A stretch of DNA of 64,000 nt from Trema orientale (taxonomy: Eukaryota > Streptophyta > Magnoliopsida > Rosales > Cannabaceae): assembly GCA_002914845.1 (NCBI GenBank), contig JXTC01000205.1:212393-276392 (forward strand), given 5' to 3'. The notes beneath the pieces are model-generated. The model had not been told where the DNA came from and made no database searches. It was given only the letters and a program-made list of their open reading frames with translations. Below, piece by piece: positions 48,420 to 59,340 of the stretch. The translations under genes were made by a program, and so were the position numbers. The stretch's first letter is position 1; each line of letters starts with the position of its first letter.

Positions 48420-49668
48420 TCAATGGAAATATAAGACTAAGAAAATGAGATAGAGAACTCCCCTGAAGAAGACATCAGACATCTTCGCCGTCATCACCGT
48501 GGGGCAGAGGTGGAGGTCCAGGCTGGTAGGGCTGAAATTGAGGTGGTGCAGGAAAAGATACACTACCGGGGACAGTGTTAAGCGAACAATTGGTGAACAG
48601 TTGCACCAATGCTTCATTGAACTACACCTGATACTGGAAACTCTGCTCCTGGTGGGTAACAAACTGATGGAATTGATGTTTGAAGTTGCCCTGCCATTGC
48701 TGGTAAGCCAAGAGGGTCTGTTGCATCTGACTCATCTGCTCCCTTATCTTAGTGATCTGTCTAGCCCAATCCATGGAGCTGGCACTGGTCATAGGTGGTT
48801 GTGGAGCAGAGGGACTAGCTGCCTGAGGTGGCTCTGCTGCATCTTGCTGAAGATGCTCTATTCCCTCTCGAGAAGGGATATTATAGTGGGAGATGATAGT
48901 CCAGGTTAGAGCACCTTTAGGAAGCACAACGACTTCACCTGGGCATATGGGTACATCAGCTTGGCAACAAAGCTCATAGATCAAAGAGGGGTAACCTAGG
49001 CCTGCAACAGTGCTACCTCTGGCTATATGGAGAATGGAACTCTGAATGACTTTCCCAACATCTACAGTCAAAACCTTTCAGTATGGCATAGTTGAGGGCA
49101 GCCTGTTCTTTGGTGACTCAACTAATATTGCTAGAAGGAAGGAGTTTGGCATAGATGAAATAGTGCATAGCATTAGTGTTTCTGCATAGGCCGGTGGCTG
49201 GGATTGATCATATCAGTTTGAGATCGCTTCCACCTTGTGCCTGGGTAAGTGAGAAATTGGACAATTGCTTCAGGATCAAAACCATCTTCCCAAAGCTTAA
49301 GAGTAGCCATCGTCATCAATATCCGGAAGGTGGTAGAACCTGTTGATGGTAGAGCGGGCCAAAGGCACCCAATTACCTCTAACAAAGGCCCTAAGGTTAG
49401 TGTGCTGACGTGTATTGGCATAGAATTCAGCCACCACCTGATGGGTAGCAGGTGGTGGTTGGTTTGCAAATTCCTCCCAACCTCTTTTTTCGATAATAGC
49501 CTCAAGCTCGTCACCCGGATTGACAAAGCCTCTTTCTTTGATAGGTCCTTTGTATGTCATGAACTTGTGGAACTGATCCTTAGCTTTAGCACTAATGAAA
49601 AGCTTCTTATTGTAAGAAGATGAAGACGAAGTAGAGGTTGTCTTTCTCTTTTTAGGTGCCATGGTCAC
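48420..49668 (-). pseudogene. Extra ORF after pol in the Athila-type fossil (plant transposon protein domain)
   Basis: This begins near 49662 with MAPKKRKTTSTSSSSS and continues RGWEEFANQPPPATHQVVAE, FVRGNWVPLARSTINRFYHL and, farther on, segments near 49.07-48.62 kb ending in a Gln-rich coil (EQMSQMQQTLLAYQQWQG). The GW-EF, FYAN and FVRG-WVP-INRFY pattern is that of the 'putative plant transposon protein' domain found in Athila at the position of the env-like ORF. The region is broken. Its role is unknown. Confidence 0.65.
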
Positions 49669-50439
49669 GTAGCAATGAAATTCAAGGTAAGAGCACCAAA
49701 ACTACAACAAAAATATATGCAACAGTGCACACTAGAGATGGCCTCAAAATGAATTTAGAATACTCACACTCTAAGTAAATGTCACCATAATAAAAAATTA
49801 CCAGTATACAAGGGTTATGCCACTATATAGTGTATGGTGAAGAGACCCCCAAGTGATGCCCCAATTGTCCACTGAAGTTACAAAGCCATTAAAAATGAGA
49901 AACTAGTGCAACAAGGAGAAGCATAGAAACAAGTCACTCAAAGCTTGATGAAAGGATACTACAATAGTCACTATTCAATAATGAGTCGAATTGAATCCAT
50001 AAATGTCCCTAAAATCAGAATTATAACCAAAGAAGTTCTCTAGGGACTTTTGTCAAGCACCTTGCGTGCACAAGTACGTTATTGCAAAAAGAGAGGTCAA
50101 CCCAAATGTCCACAAATTACCCAATGCAAGAATTATCAAGAGACAAAGAAGTTTTCACTAGCTACACAAAAAAATTGTCTGAAAAAGTGCAAAATCTAGT
50201 GAAGAAAATTACTGGATGGGTAAGGGTGATGGAACCCTTGATCTTGGGGATGAAAGGAAGATTATGGTTGGTTAGAAGCTTGCAATTCCTCAAGATAATT
50301 GTATAGTGTAATCAAGAAAGATGGGGAAGAGAGATGAAAGGGGAATTTGAAGAAGAAGCATTTGAAGAGGAGAAAAGTTTGGGTGATGTTCGGATTAGAG
50401 GTGATGGTTTGGAGAGAGGGGTGTTTTGAAATGGGGGGC

Positions 50440-50740
50440 AAAACACAGGTTCTGGTCTTTTGACCAGAACCGATAGCGCCGCGGCGCTGGCACAATTTTT
50501 TTTTTTTTTTTTTTTTTTTAATTTTTTTTTTCGAGGGAGGGCAGCGCCGCGGCGCTGCTTGTAGAGTGCCACAGCGCTTGAGACTCTGGAAGTTTTTCCA
50601 GAGAGCTCAGTGTCGCGACGCTCTGCATTTCTGCCACAAAAACACCGAATTAACCTATTTTCAGGTCTAACTCCCACAAAATACAAGGATTATACACCTA
50701 AACTTGTTTTTAGTCCTAAAAAAACACCAAAACTACATAA
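50440..50740 (-). repeat. GC-rich cassette resembling the LTR, inside the Athila-type element
   Basis: CAGCGCCGCGGCGCTGC followed by TTGTAGAGTGCCACAGCGC, then TCTGGAAGTTTTTCCAGAG and TTTCTGCCACAA, parallels the LTR series at 57218-57350 (CAGCGCCGCGGCGCTGC, CTGTATAGCACCGCGGC, TTCTGGAAAAACTTCCAGAA, TTTCTGCCAAATACGCCACAA). It lies between integrase and the extra ORF, upstream of that ORF on the minus strand. A poly-T run of about 27 bases (50493-50519) splits it. Confidence 0.7.
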
Positions 50741-51064
50741 AATAAAACAAAATAAAATGTACAAATTGAGTTGCCTCATACTTAGCGCTTGGTTTACATG
50801 TCCTCAGCCTGACTTTCTTCAACATCCTCATTTTGGATCCCCAAAGGAGATTTCTTCAATAATTCATGGCTCGCCTCCATAGTAATGTTTGAGACATTAT
50901 TCATTTACCCGAAAAATAGATCCGTCTTTTGCCTTCAACTCAATACCTCTGAATGGGAAAACTTTGTGAACTGTGAATGGACTGGACCATCTCGACTTGA
51001 GCTTCCCAGGAAATAGCTTGAGTCTTGAATTGAAAAGGAGGACTTGCTGCCCCGGTTTAAACTC

Positions 51065-51910
51065 TCACCTTAAGATCATCTTGTCGTGCCATTTCTTCGT
51101 CCGTTCCTTGTAAATTCTTACATTCTTATAAGCTTCATTCTGGAACTCTTCTAAATCATTGAGTTGCAATAATCTTTGTTCTCCGGATGCCTTCAAATCA
51201 AGATTTAGCTTCTTGATTGCCCAGAATGCTTTGTGTTCCAGCTCAATGGGTAGGTAACAAGCTTTCCCAAATACTAATCGGTAAGGTGACATACTGATTG
51301 GTGTCTTAAAAGCCGTCCTCTACACCCATAAGGCATCTTCGAGCTTGGATGACCAATCCTTCCAGTTAGTGCTCACTATTTTCTCCAAGATTTGCATTAC
51401 CTCCTGGTTTGATATTTCAGCTTGCCCATTAGATTGAGGGTGATATCCAAGCGCCACTTTGTGTCTTACTCCATAGCGACCTAAAAGAGAATTAAATAAT
51501 TTATTACAAAAATACGTACCTTCATCACTTACGATCGCTCTTGGAGTGCCAAACTGGGTAAATATGTTCTTATGAAGGAACTTCAGCACCGTCCTTTGAC
51601 ACCAGTCACAAGTTTTAACAAAAGTATAACAATCATGAAAAAGAGACGGCCAATAGAAACCAGATTGCAATACCTTTGCGGTGGTCCTTGTTGGACCGAA
51701 ATGACCCCCATAAGCTGAAGCATGACACTCAATGAGAATGTCCTGGATTTCTTCATTTGGGATGCACCTCCAGATTATTTGATCCGAGCACTTCTTGAAT
51801 AGAATTGGGTCATCCCAAAGATAGCTTCTCTCATCATAAAGGAACTTCCACCTTTGTCGGTTAGACAAACCTATTGGCAACACTTTACAAGCAAAAAAAA
51901 TTAACAATGT
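51065..51910 (-). pseudogene. Integrase region of the Athila-type fossil
   Basis: The zinc-binding head is seen near 51.75-51.6 kb (HASAYGGHFGPTRTTAKVLQ, CDWCQRT), followed by part of the core (FGTPRAIVSDEGTYFCNKLF, HPQSNGQAEISNQE) and, near 51.29 kb, [20 protein letters not shown]. The segments are in the expected order. Confidence 0.8.
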
Positions 51911-52159
51911 CAGAAAACCAAGGAAGATTTACCTCTACTCCAAAAAGTTGCTTGTCCGAGAAGAATTCATTGATATTCAAGTGATCTTCCACTTCATCAA
52001 CTTCTAGCCTTGAAAGATGATCCGCTACAATATTCTCACTCCCCTTTTTGTCACGAATTTCCACATCAAATTCTTAGAGCAAGAGGATCCATCTTATCAA
52101 TCAGGGCTCGGCATTATTTTTTGCAAACAAGTATCAAATAGCGGCATGGTCCGTATACA

Positions 52160-53390
52160 CAATCACCTTGGATCCAATAATATATAATAGAAACTTGTCA
52201 CAAGCATAAACCACAGCCAACATCTCCTTCTCAATGGTAGTGTAATTCTCTTGAGCATCATTGAGGGTACGACTAGCATAATAAATGGAGTGAAAAATCT
52301 TATTTCTTCATTGGCCAAGGACTGCACCAATAGCATAGTCACTCGCATCACATATGATCTCGAAAGGCTCATTCTACATGGGTGCAACAACTATAGGAGC
52401 CAAAGTTAACCTCTCCTTGATAGTATTAAAAGCAACCAAACAAGTATCATCAAAAATAAAGGGAGAATCTTTCTCAAGTAAATTACTCAAAGGTTTAGCT
52501 ATCCTTAAGAAATCTTTGATAAACCTCCGGTAAAACCCCGCATGCGCAAGAAAACTCCGAATACCTTTCACATTAGTCCGTGGAAGAAGTTTTTCTATCA
52601 CCTTTATCTTAGCCCAGTCTACCTCAATACTCTTGGAAGATATCTTATGGCCAAGGACTATACCTTCCCTAACCATAAAATAGCATTTCTCCTAATTGAG
52701 TACAAGGTTCTTTTCCTTACATCGTTGCAACATAAGAGCTAAATTATGCAGGTAATGGTCAAAAGTAGAACCAAACACTGAAAAATTATCCATGAAAACC
52801 TTCATAATTTCCTCAATCATATCCTCAATCATATCCAAAAAAATAGTCATCATGCAACATTGAAAAGAAGTAGGAGCATTACATAAACCAAAAAGCATTC
52901 TGCGAAAAAGCAAATGTATTATAAGGGCAAGTGAATATAGTCTTCTCTTGATCCTCTGATGCAATAGCAATTTGATTATAACCCGAATAGCCATCAAGGA
53001 AGCAGTAATAATCATATCCCGCCAACCGGTCAAGTATTTGGTCAATGAATGGAAGTAGAAAGTGGTCTTTTCGAGTTGCCTTGTTCAACTTGCGGTAATC
53101 AATACAAACACGCCACCCCGTTACCGTTCTCATTCTTTTCATTTTTTATCACCGTCATTCCTCCATTTTTCAGAACCACTTGAACCGGGCTCACCCAAGA
53201 ACTATCCAAGATAGCATAAATTATCCCCGCATTAAGAAGCTTTAACACCTTAGCTCTCACAACTTCCTTCATAACCGGATTTAACCTCCTTTGATGCTCA
53301 ATGGATGGTTTAAAAGTCTCCTCCATCAAAATCTTGTGCATGTATATTATGGGGCTAATACCCTTAATATCAGAAATGGACCAACCCAAT
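52160..53390 (-). pseudogene. Reverse transcriptase and RNase H region of the Athila-type fossil
   Basis: This starts with HQRRLNPVMKEVVRAKVLKL and ILDSSWVSPVQVVLK near 53.3 kb, then WRVCIDYRKLNKATRKDHF, DGYSGYNQIAIA, an FGLCNAPTSFQ segment, VFMDNFSVFG (region of the catalytic aspartates) and FLAHAGFYRRFIKDFLRIAK. The RNase H part continues to about 52.16 kb. Confidence 0.8.
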
Positions 53391-53394
53391 ACAC

Positions 53395-54300
53395 TTTTTA
53401 TGCCCTCGAGATATTAAGGAGCTTATCTTCCTCTTCTTGACTCAACGATAAAGAAATAATAACCAGGAATTTAGAGTCTTCACCCAAAAATACGTAACGG
53501 AGGTGATTGGGCAATTGTTTCAATACTAGCCCATTTGTAGTTGAACTAACAATCTCACTCCCCTTTTTGGGTTCCTCAATAGAGCAAATCAGTAAACACA
53601 CATCACCATGGCCATTAAGCTTAGTCTCCATACGCAAAGTATCAAAATCAAGCATACAATTGACATGTTCCTCATCAATACCATAACAAGATTCACCAAA
53701 TTCCGTAGTAGGAAGTGTTCCTTTCCGGGAATGAGAGTTCATAAGACAATGCTCTAATGGGTCACATGATAACACATCATGAATAACATTCTTCACACAA
53801 TAATCAAGCACATCAAGTCGATTGCAAGAATGAACTTCATTCGGGAATTTCAAAATATGATAAAGATTGAATTATACCTCTTCGTCAATCACTTGAAGTG
53901 TTAGCTTTCCACTATGAACATCAATGAGTGCTCTTCCGGTAGCCAAAAATAGATGATCAAGAATAATTGGTATTTCCTGATCCTCCTCTATATCAAGCAC
54001 CACAAAGTCAACCAGAAAGATAAACTTGTCGACTTTCACAAAGACATCTTCAATAATACCCTTGGGATAAGTAAGAGATCGGTCTGCCATTTATAGAGTA
54101 ATAGTGGTAGGCTTGACTTCACCAAGCCCTAACTTTTTGAACATGGATAATGGCATGAGATTTATACTAGCACCCAAATCATAAAAGGCATTTTCAAAAG
54201 TGGAACTCCCAATGGTGCATGGTATGGTGAAACTACCTGGATCTTTCAACTTTTGTGGTAATTTTCTTTGGAGGATAGCACTATACTCCTCCACCAATTT
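53395..54300 (-). pseudogene. Protease region and linker of the Athila-type fossil
   Basis: The aspartic-protease-like segment at 54297-54091 reads IPCTIGSSTFENAFYDLGAS and INLMPLSMFKKLGLGE, with the active-site region at FYDLGAS (usually ALCDLGAS). It continues with DFVVLDIEEDQEIPIILDHL near 54.0 kb (usually the ILGRPFLATG motif). Confidence 0.75.
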
Positions 54301-54346
54301 GATGGTTTCATAGTCCTCCTCTTCGACATCATATCTTTCATGAATT

Positions 54347-55880
54347 TTACATAATTGGGCATTTGCTCCAAAGCATCTGCAAAAAGAATATTGATGTGCA
54401 ACTTCTTAAAAATCTCAATAAATTTAGCAAATTGAGAATCAAGTTTTTTCTTTTGGAATGTTTGGAGATATGGCAGATGAGAGGTGGGTTGTCCGGAAAT
54501 GAAATAGACTTGAGCTTCGAAATTACCTCACTTGGTTCTTCACCAACATCTTCTTTTGCTTCGTCAAACATATTTGCTTTTTGCTTCGGGACTTCAACTT
54601 CTTTCCCGCTTTTAAGAGTAGTGGCCTTGTAATAATCTTTTGGATTAGTCTCCCTATTTCTAGGAAACTTTCCAGATGTTTGCCCCTTGATTAGATTGGC
54701 TAGTTGCCGAATGTTCACTTCCAATAACTTCATGGTTACATTCATATTGTTGCAATGAGTTTCAATGTTGTCAAGGCGAGCTTCATCTTTGTTAAATCTC
54801 CCTCTAGTCTCCATAATAAAAGTACTCAAAATATCCTCCAAGGATGGTTTCTTCTCCGCCACCAGTTGATTAAGTCTCGGTGGTGATTGCAAGACATTTC
54901 TATTGTTGGCATAGGAGAAGTTTTCATGATTACGAAGCCCCGGATGGTAATGAGTAGGTAAATTGTTTGACATGTTGTTGACCCGATAGTTGAAATTTCG
55001 GTTGTTCAAGTAGTTCACTTATTCAAGATCACCTCCATCATTCCCAAAGGAAGCATTAGACATTCCCATTGGTTCTCTACTTGATTGAGCTTCTCTAGTG
55101 ATCAAGGTGGAAATTTGACTTGTCAAGGCCGATACTTGAGTGGTAAGATTAGCGATAGGATCAACTTCATTTACACTAGCCATCCTCTTCAAGATTGACC
55201 GCTCATTGGGCCATTGATAATTATTGGATGCCATCTCCTCCAACAATAATTGAGCTTCGTCGGTGACTTTAGATAAAAGAGTACCGCCAGCTGCCGCATC
55301 AACTATCGTCCTCGTTTGCCCACTCAACCTATTGTAGAAAAGTTGAATTTAGAACTAATCTTACTACCCATATTGAGGACACTTCCATATCAAATCCTTG
55401 AATCTCTCCCATGCTTCATAGAGTGGTTCAAAGTCTAATTGTCAGAATTGAGCTATCTCACCACGTAGTTGAGAGGTCTTCGAAGGAGGAAAGAACTTCG
55501 ATAAGAATTGTTGGGCCATGTCTTCCCATGTTACAACACATCCCAGTTATCAATATTGTAGCCATCCCCTCGCCTTGTCCCTAAGAGAGAAAAGGAACAA
55601 GCGCAAGTGAATGAAGTCCTCCAAAATGCCATTCACCTTGATAGTGTCACAAATTTCCAAGAACATAGCCAAGTGCAGATTTGGGTCTTCACTAGGCAAA
55701 CCACCATATTGGTTTTGTTGAACCATGTTGATGAGAGCCGGTTTCAACTCAAAATTTTTGGCATTGACTGCTTGCCTCCGAATTCCCGAATAGTTTTCGT
55801 TGACCACGGGCTTGAAATAATCTCTTAAGGCTCGAGCTTGTTGAGGATTTGCTTGTAGATTGTTAGGTTCTTCTGCCATA
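54347..55880 (-). pseudogene. gag region of the Athila-type fossil
   Basis: The capsid part near 55.88-55.55 kb contains FELKPALINMVQQNQYGGLP, EDPNLHLAMFLEI and LRLFLFSLRDKARGWL, the usual Athila gag pattern. A second part at 55.3-54.35 kb has Asn-rich linkers and a nucleocapsid-like basic stretch. It is broken. Confidence 0.8.
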
Positions 55881-55899
55881 GTTTGAGGCCTTTGTTGTC

Positions 55900-56129
55900 T
55901 TCTTTATTGTCTTAGCCTTCTACAAGTACATTCAATCTCGGAATCAAGTGGTAGTAATTCTGACCTACGAGCTCTTCGCATAAGCCACAAGTAAACAACA
56001 CCTATTAAGCAAAAAGAATGGAAACAAAATAAATGAAAAGAATAAAGAATTCTAAATTAAAATCAAGATTACTTGGTAACGATATTGGTAATAATTCAAT
56101 TGCAATCCCTGAAAATGGTGCCAAAAACT
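55900..56129 (-). other. Leader and primer-binding-site region of the Athila-type element
   Basis: On the minus strand, directly after the 5' LTR, AAGTTTTTGGCACCATTTTCAGG (positions about 56105-56127) corresponds to the Athila-type primer site. The rest is untranslated leader. Confidence 0.65.
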
Positions 56130-57507
56130 TATTACGCTAAAAATATATACGTAAATTATACCGCAAGCATACGATGTCAAGTTTTATAGTAAAATAGTAA
56201 TAGGGTTGTCGAATCCATAAAGATTGAAATTAAATTCTACTAAGTATCGTAATTAAGTAATCCTAATTTTATTTAGATTATTCAATTAATTGGTGGTATT
56301 TGGATGACTAAACTAGAATTGGAAATACTCAAATTAAAGAACAATAGAAAATTAAAGCAAGATAGAATGTAGTAAAAGGAGTAGCAATATGGTAAAAATG
56401 CTAGAGGTTTGCTTTCACTTGATTTTCCCCTATGTCCTTCAATTCTCAATGTCACCATAACCCAATTCCCAAAATGATTGTAAGCTAGAGCTCTCAAGTA
56501 ATTCTACTCTCTCTTTCAAGAATGAATAAAAACTACCCTTAATTCTCAATTTCAATATCTCTATCTAAAATTGATGAGTTAAAGGTTCATTAAGTCTAAT
56601 AGCTCTCAAGCAAGCTTCAAAGGTTAAATAGGTTTTTTCAAACTCTATATAACTCTAGGTTGTATCACTCTCCACCCAATTCCTCAATTTTACTCTCTCA
56701 AATCAAATTTTAGAATCAACAACATCCCACAAGTAGCCAATCAAATGAGAAGCAATAAGAACAAGAGTAATACAAACAACTAACGGAAAACTTACAAAAT
56801 CAATATTGAGATTCCAGACATAGATTCAAGTCAAATTACATCATTCCTCTAGACAAGAATATTAGTTCATAGTAGAAAATAACAAACACAATCCAACAAA
56901 AATCAACATTGAAAGAATAAAAGGAAGAGAAAAAGAACTCTTTTTGGAATGGTGTGAATCTCTTCACATGCTTTTCTCTCCTCTTCTTTCTCCTTGAAAG
57001 CTGCTAAAAAACTCCAGAAAAACGTCCCCCCAAGATGTCCCTTTCGGATCCTCAAAAGATCCCTTTTATACCCCCTTGGCGGCTAGGTCAAATCTGGCTA
57101 AAAAGTGCCAGAACACGTGATAGGGCCGCGGTGCTGGCCCCAGCGCTGCGGCACGGCGCTGAGCAAGTAGCCAAATACTTCTAGACGGTAGCGACGCAGC
57201 GCTGGGCAGAAAAAAAGACAGCGCCGCGGCGCTGCCTGTATAGCACCGCGGCACTTGAGGTTCTGGAAAAACTTCCAGAACCTTGGGCGCTGTGGTGCTT
57301 GTTGCATAGCGCCGCAACACTTGACTTTCTGCCAAATACGCCACAATTTCTTCTATTCCATCTTGGTGGCCATATCCAATGCTTCTAAAATTATTTAAAA
57401 CCTGAGAAAAATAAATTAAAACACAAGATTAATGATAGAAAACAAGGAAAACAAGCAAATAAAGATATAAAAACACGGCCAAATAAGTGAAAAAAATTCA
57501 CTCATCA
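56130..57507 (-). repeat. 5' LTR of the Athila-type element
   Basis: 1378 bases, reading TGATGAGTGAATT... on the minus strand from 57507. A GC-rich cluster at about 57118-57330 has several near-copies of a CAGCGCCGCGGCGCTG palindrome in otherwise AT-rich sequence. Confidence 0.85.
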
Positions 57508-57512
57508 ATTAT

Positions 57513-58584
57513 GCACTTTAAATACCCACAAATCCGTGATTCTGAGTTATTTAATGTGATCATTATTTGTAACTGTTCACGTTAAATTTAGAACTTTTAT
57601 TTTTCTTTATCTTTAACGAAATTGCTAGAATCACCTATGTCAAAGATCTAGCTTATTACTTATTTATTTTTAACATTGTTCATTTATATTTCTGACCAAA
57701 TGGTTAGAATCACATATGTCAGAAAAACTAACTATCTTTTTGTTTTTTCTAACCATATGGCTGGTATCACTTGCATCAGAATTATTAGTTATCTAATACG
57801 TGGTAATGGTTATTAAAACTACCTACGCTCGTTTACTTACAAGTTATGCTATCAAAGACACCATAATCTTTTGACACATGGATTTATATTCTCATAATTT
57901 TCTACGCTATTTTCTTCAATTCTATCACTATCCTGATTATTCTTAATTAAGCATTTTTACTTAATTAATCTCTCTATAATCAAATCACAAAAAAAATGTC
58001 CCCGAGAAGCTATTGTAGCATGTGTTTAAACTTACAATATTGTCATTAGTATATGTTTGAATATACGATATTATCTTTATAACATGGTTAAAATCTACAG
58101 TATTATAATTATTTTGAAATCTAAAATATGTATACATTGCACAATGTGGTCAAAGTTGATATGTTTGAACTCTTTTCATTTTTGTTCTTTTATCTAAGAA
58201 TTTTTATTTTCAATTTTATTTTCACTAATTTTTTAATAAATTAGAGCTCTTATTTACTACTTTACTACTTACATATTTCATAAAAAAAGGAACATTGTTC
58301 ACATACTTTATGAGTGCAATGGAGTTTTTATAATTAATAACTAGATGACAAAATAAGAAGCTTTCATAGTAAAAACATTTACTTTGTAAATAAAAATAAT
58401 TCTTAAATATAAAATAGCATTGTTTTTAGTATACATGCATTGGAATAAAATCTAGAAAGTGTTTGCTAAATTTAAGATAACATACTAAATTTAAGTTTAG
58501 CACATCCATTTTAACATAATTACATTAGAGACGGTCTTAATTCTTGTGCTTGCCATGGTTGGCATAACAAATAACTATAGTGCT
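57513..58584. other. AT-rich spacer
   Basis: No gene is recognised. The segment from 57640 to 57790 has three near-repeats of the phrase GCTAGAATCACCTATGTCA / GTTAGAATCACATATGTCA / GCTGGTATCACTTGCATCA. Near 58400-58535 a fragment ends CATTAGAGACGGTCTTAA and may be the tail of a non-autonomous element. Confidence 0.45.
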
Positions 58585-58800
58585 AATAAGTGATGTGCTA
58601 AGATATTCGTTCCCTCGACAAATAGTTCTTGGGTTCGAGTTGCCAATGTCGCAGTAGTTAGAGGTTTATGAGCGATCTATTTTGAGATGGATGCATTAAT
58701 CAATGTGGATAGGTCCACAACTCAAGGTTATAGGGGTATGTCACCCTTTAACCGTAGAACCTTTTTTATTATTAAAAAAAAAAAGAGAAAAAATACACAC
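58585..58800 (+). mobile_element. Possible tRNA-derived SINE
   Basis: A polymerase III B-box-like GGTTCGAGT is at 58632-58640, preceded about 35 bases upstream by a candidate A box (TGTGCTAAGATA). The body continues with TGGATAGGTCCACAACTCAAGG and the sequence ends in an A-rich tail at about 58771-58800. The layout suits a plant SINE, but I could not match a family or find a target duplication. Confidence 0.4.
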
Positions 58801-59340
58801 ACATGCTAAAAGTTAAAAAAAAAAATGTATTAGAATTCTATAAGAGTGTCTTTAAATAAAAATAAAATATGCTCTTGACGAACTTATTTATTATAGAAAC
58901 ATTGTAAATAAGTCTCACTATCAAATTATCAAAACGAAATTTTTGCATTTATGAGATCGTCATTAACATACAAAACTACAACTAATCAAGCTTTTAATAT
59001 TTTTTAAAAGTATAAATGATAAAATACACTTTATAGGATTTATCTAAAAAAAGTCTCTCTCTCTCTCTCTCTTCACTAGCCTAGAGACTGGGAGTCATGG
59101 GAAACAAGGTATTCTTCCCCAATCCCATTTTTCTCTTCTCAAGGTTTAGGAAATTGAATATAAAATAAAAGTTAAAAATTAAGTGGGTATTATATTGGGA
59201 TAAAAGTGACATTCACAGCTTACAATTGAGACAAGACTATAAATAAAAAGCTTAATAGGCTATAGTAGAAAATAAAATTTCATTTTATACTTGAGAACTA
59301 ACAAAAACTGAACTCTCTCATTATTATAATGGTGGAGTAC
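58801..59340. other. AT-rich spacer
   Basis: No gene is seen. A (CT)n run at about 59053-59072 is the only feature of note. Confidence 0.5.

Larger units (their letters stand above)
45805..57507 (-). mobile_element. Ty3/gypsy LTR retrotransposon, Athila lineage (fossil)
   Basis: This 11.7-kb element is on the minus strand. Its LTRs are about 1.33-1.38 kb and read TGATGAGTGAATT...TAGCGTAACA. The primer-site region after the 5' LTR is TTTTTGGCACCATTTTCAGG, resembling the TTTTTGGCGCCGTTGCCGGG type of Athila. The polypurine tract before the 3' LTR is GTTTGGGGGAATT. In order on the minus strand it contains gag (about 55.9-54.35 kb), protease, reverse transcriptase with RNase H, integrase (51.9-51.07 kb), a spacer with a GC-rich LTR-like cassette, and an extra ORF (49.67-48.42 kb). 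It is broken, with well over ten breaks. By eye the LTRs agree at roughly nine in ten positions, so it is probably older than the Tat-type element. Confidence 0.88.
45800..57512. repeat. 5-bp target site duplication of the Athila-type element
   Basis: ATTAT at 45800-45804 and ATTAT at 57508-57512, immediately outside the TG...CA ends of the element. Confidence 0.8.

Noticed and set aside
48499-48909. 136-codon plus-strand ORF
   Set aside because: It is opposite the extra ORF of the Athila-type element; only the minus strand shows a family pattern.
57118-57330. Spaced GC palindromes considered as a CRISPR-like array
   Set aside because: Spacing is irregular, the spacers are themselves conserved between the two LTRs, and the setting is a plant retrotransposon.
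58632-58640. B-box-like GGTTCGAGT considered as a tRNA gene
   Set aside because: No cloverleaf arms can be folded around it; a SINE is the better reading.
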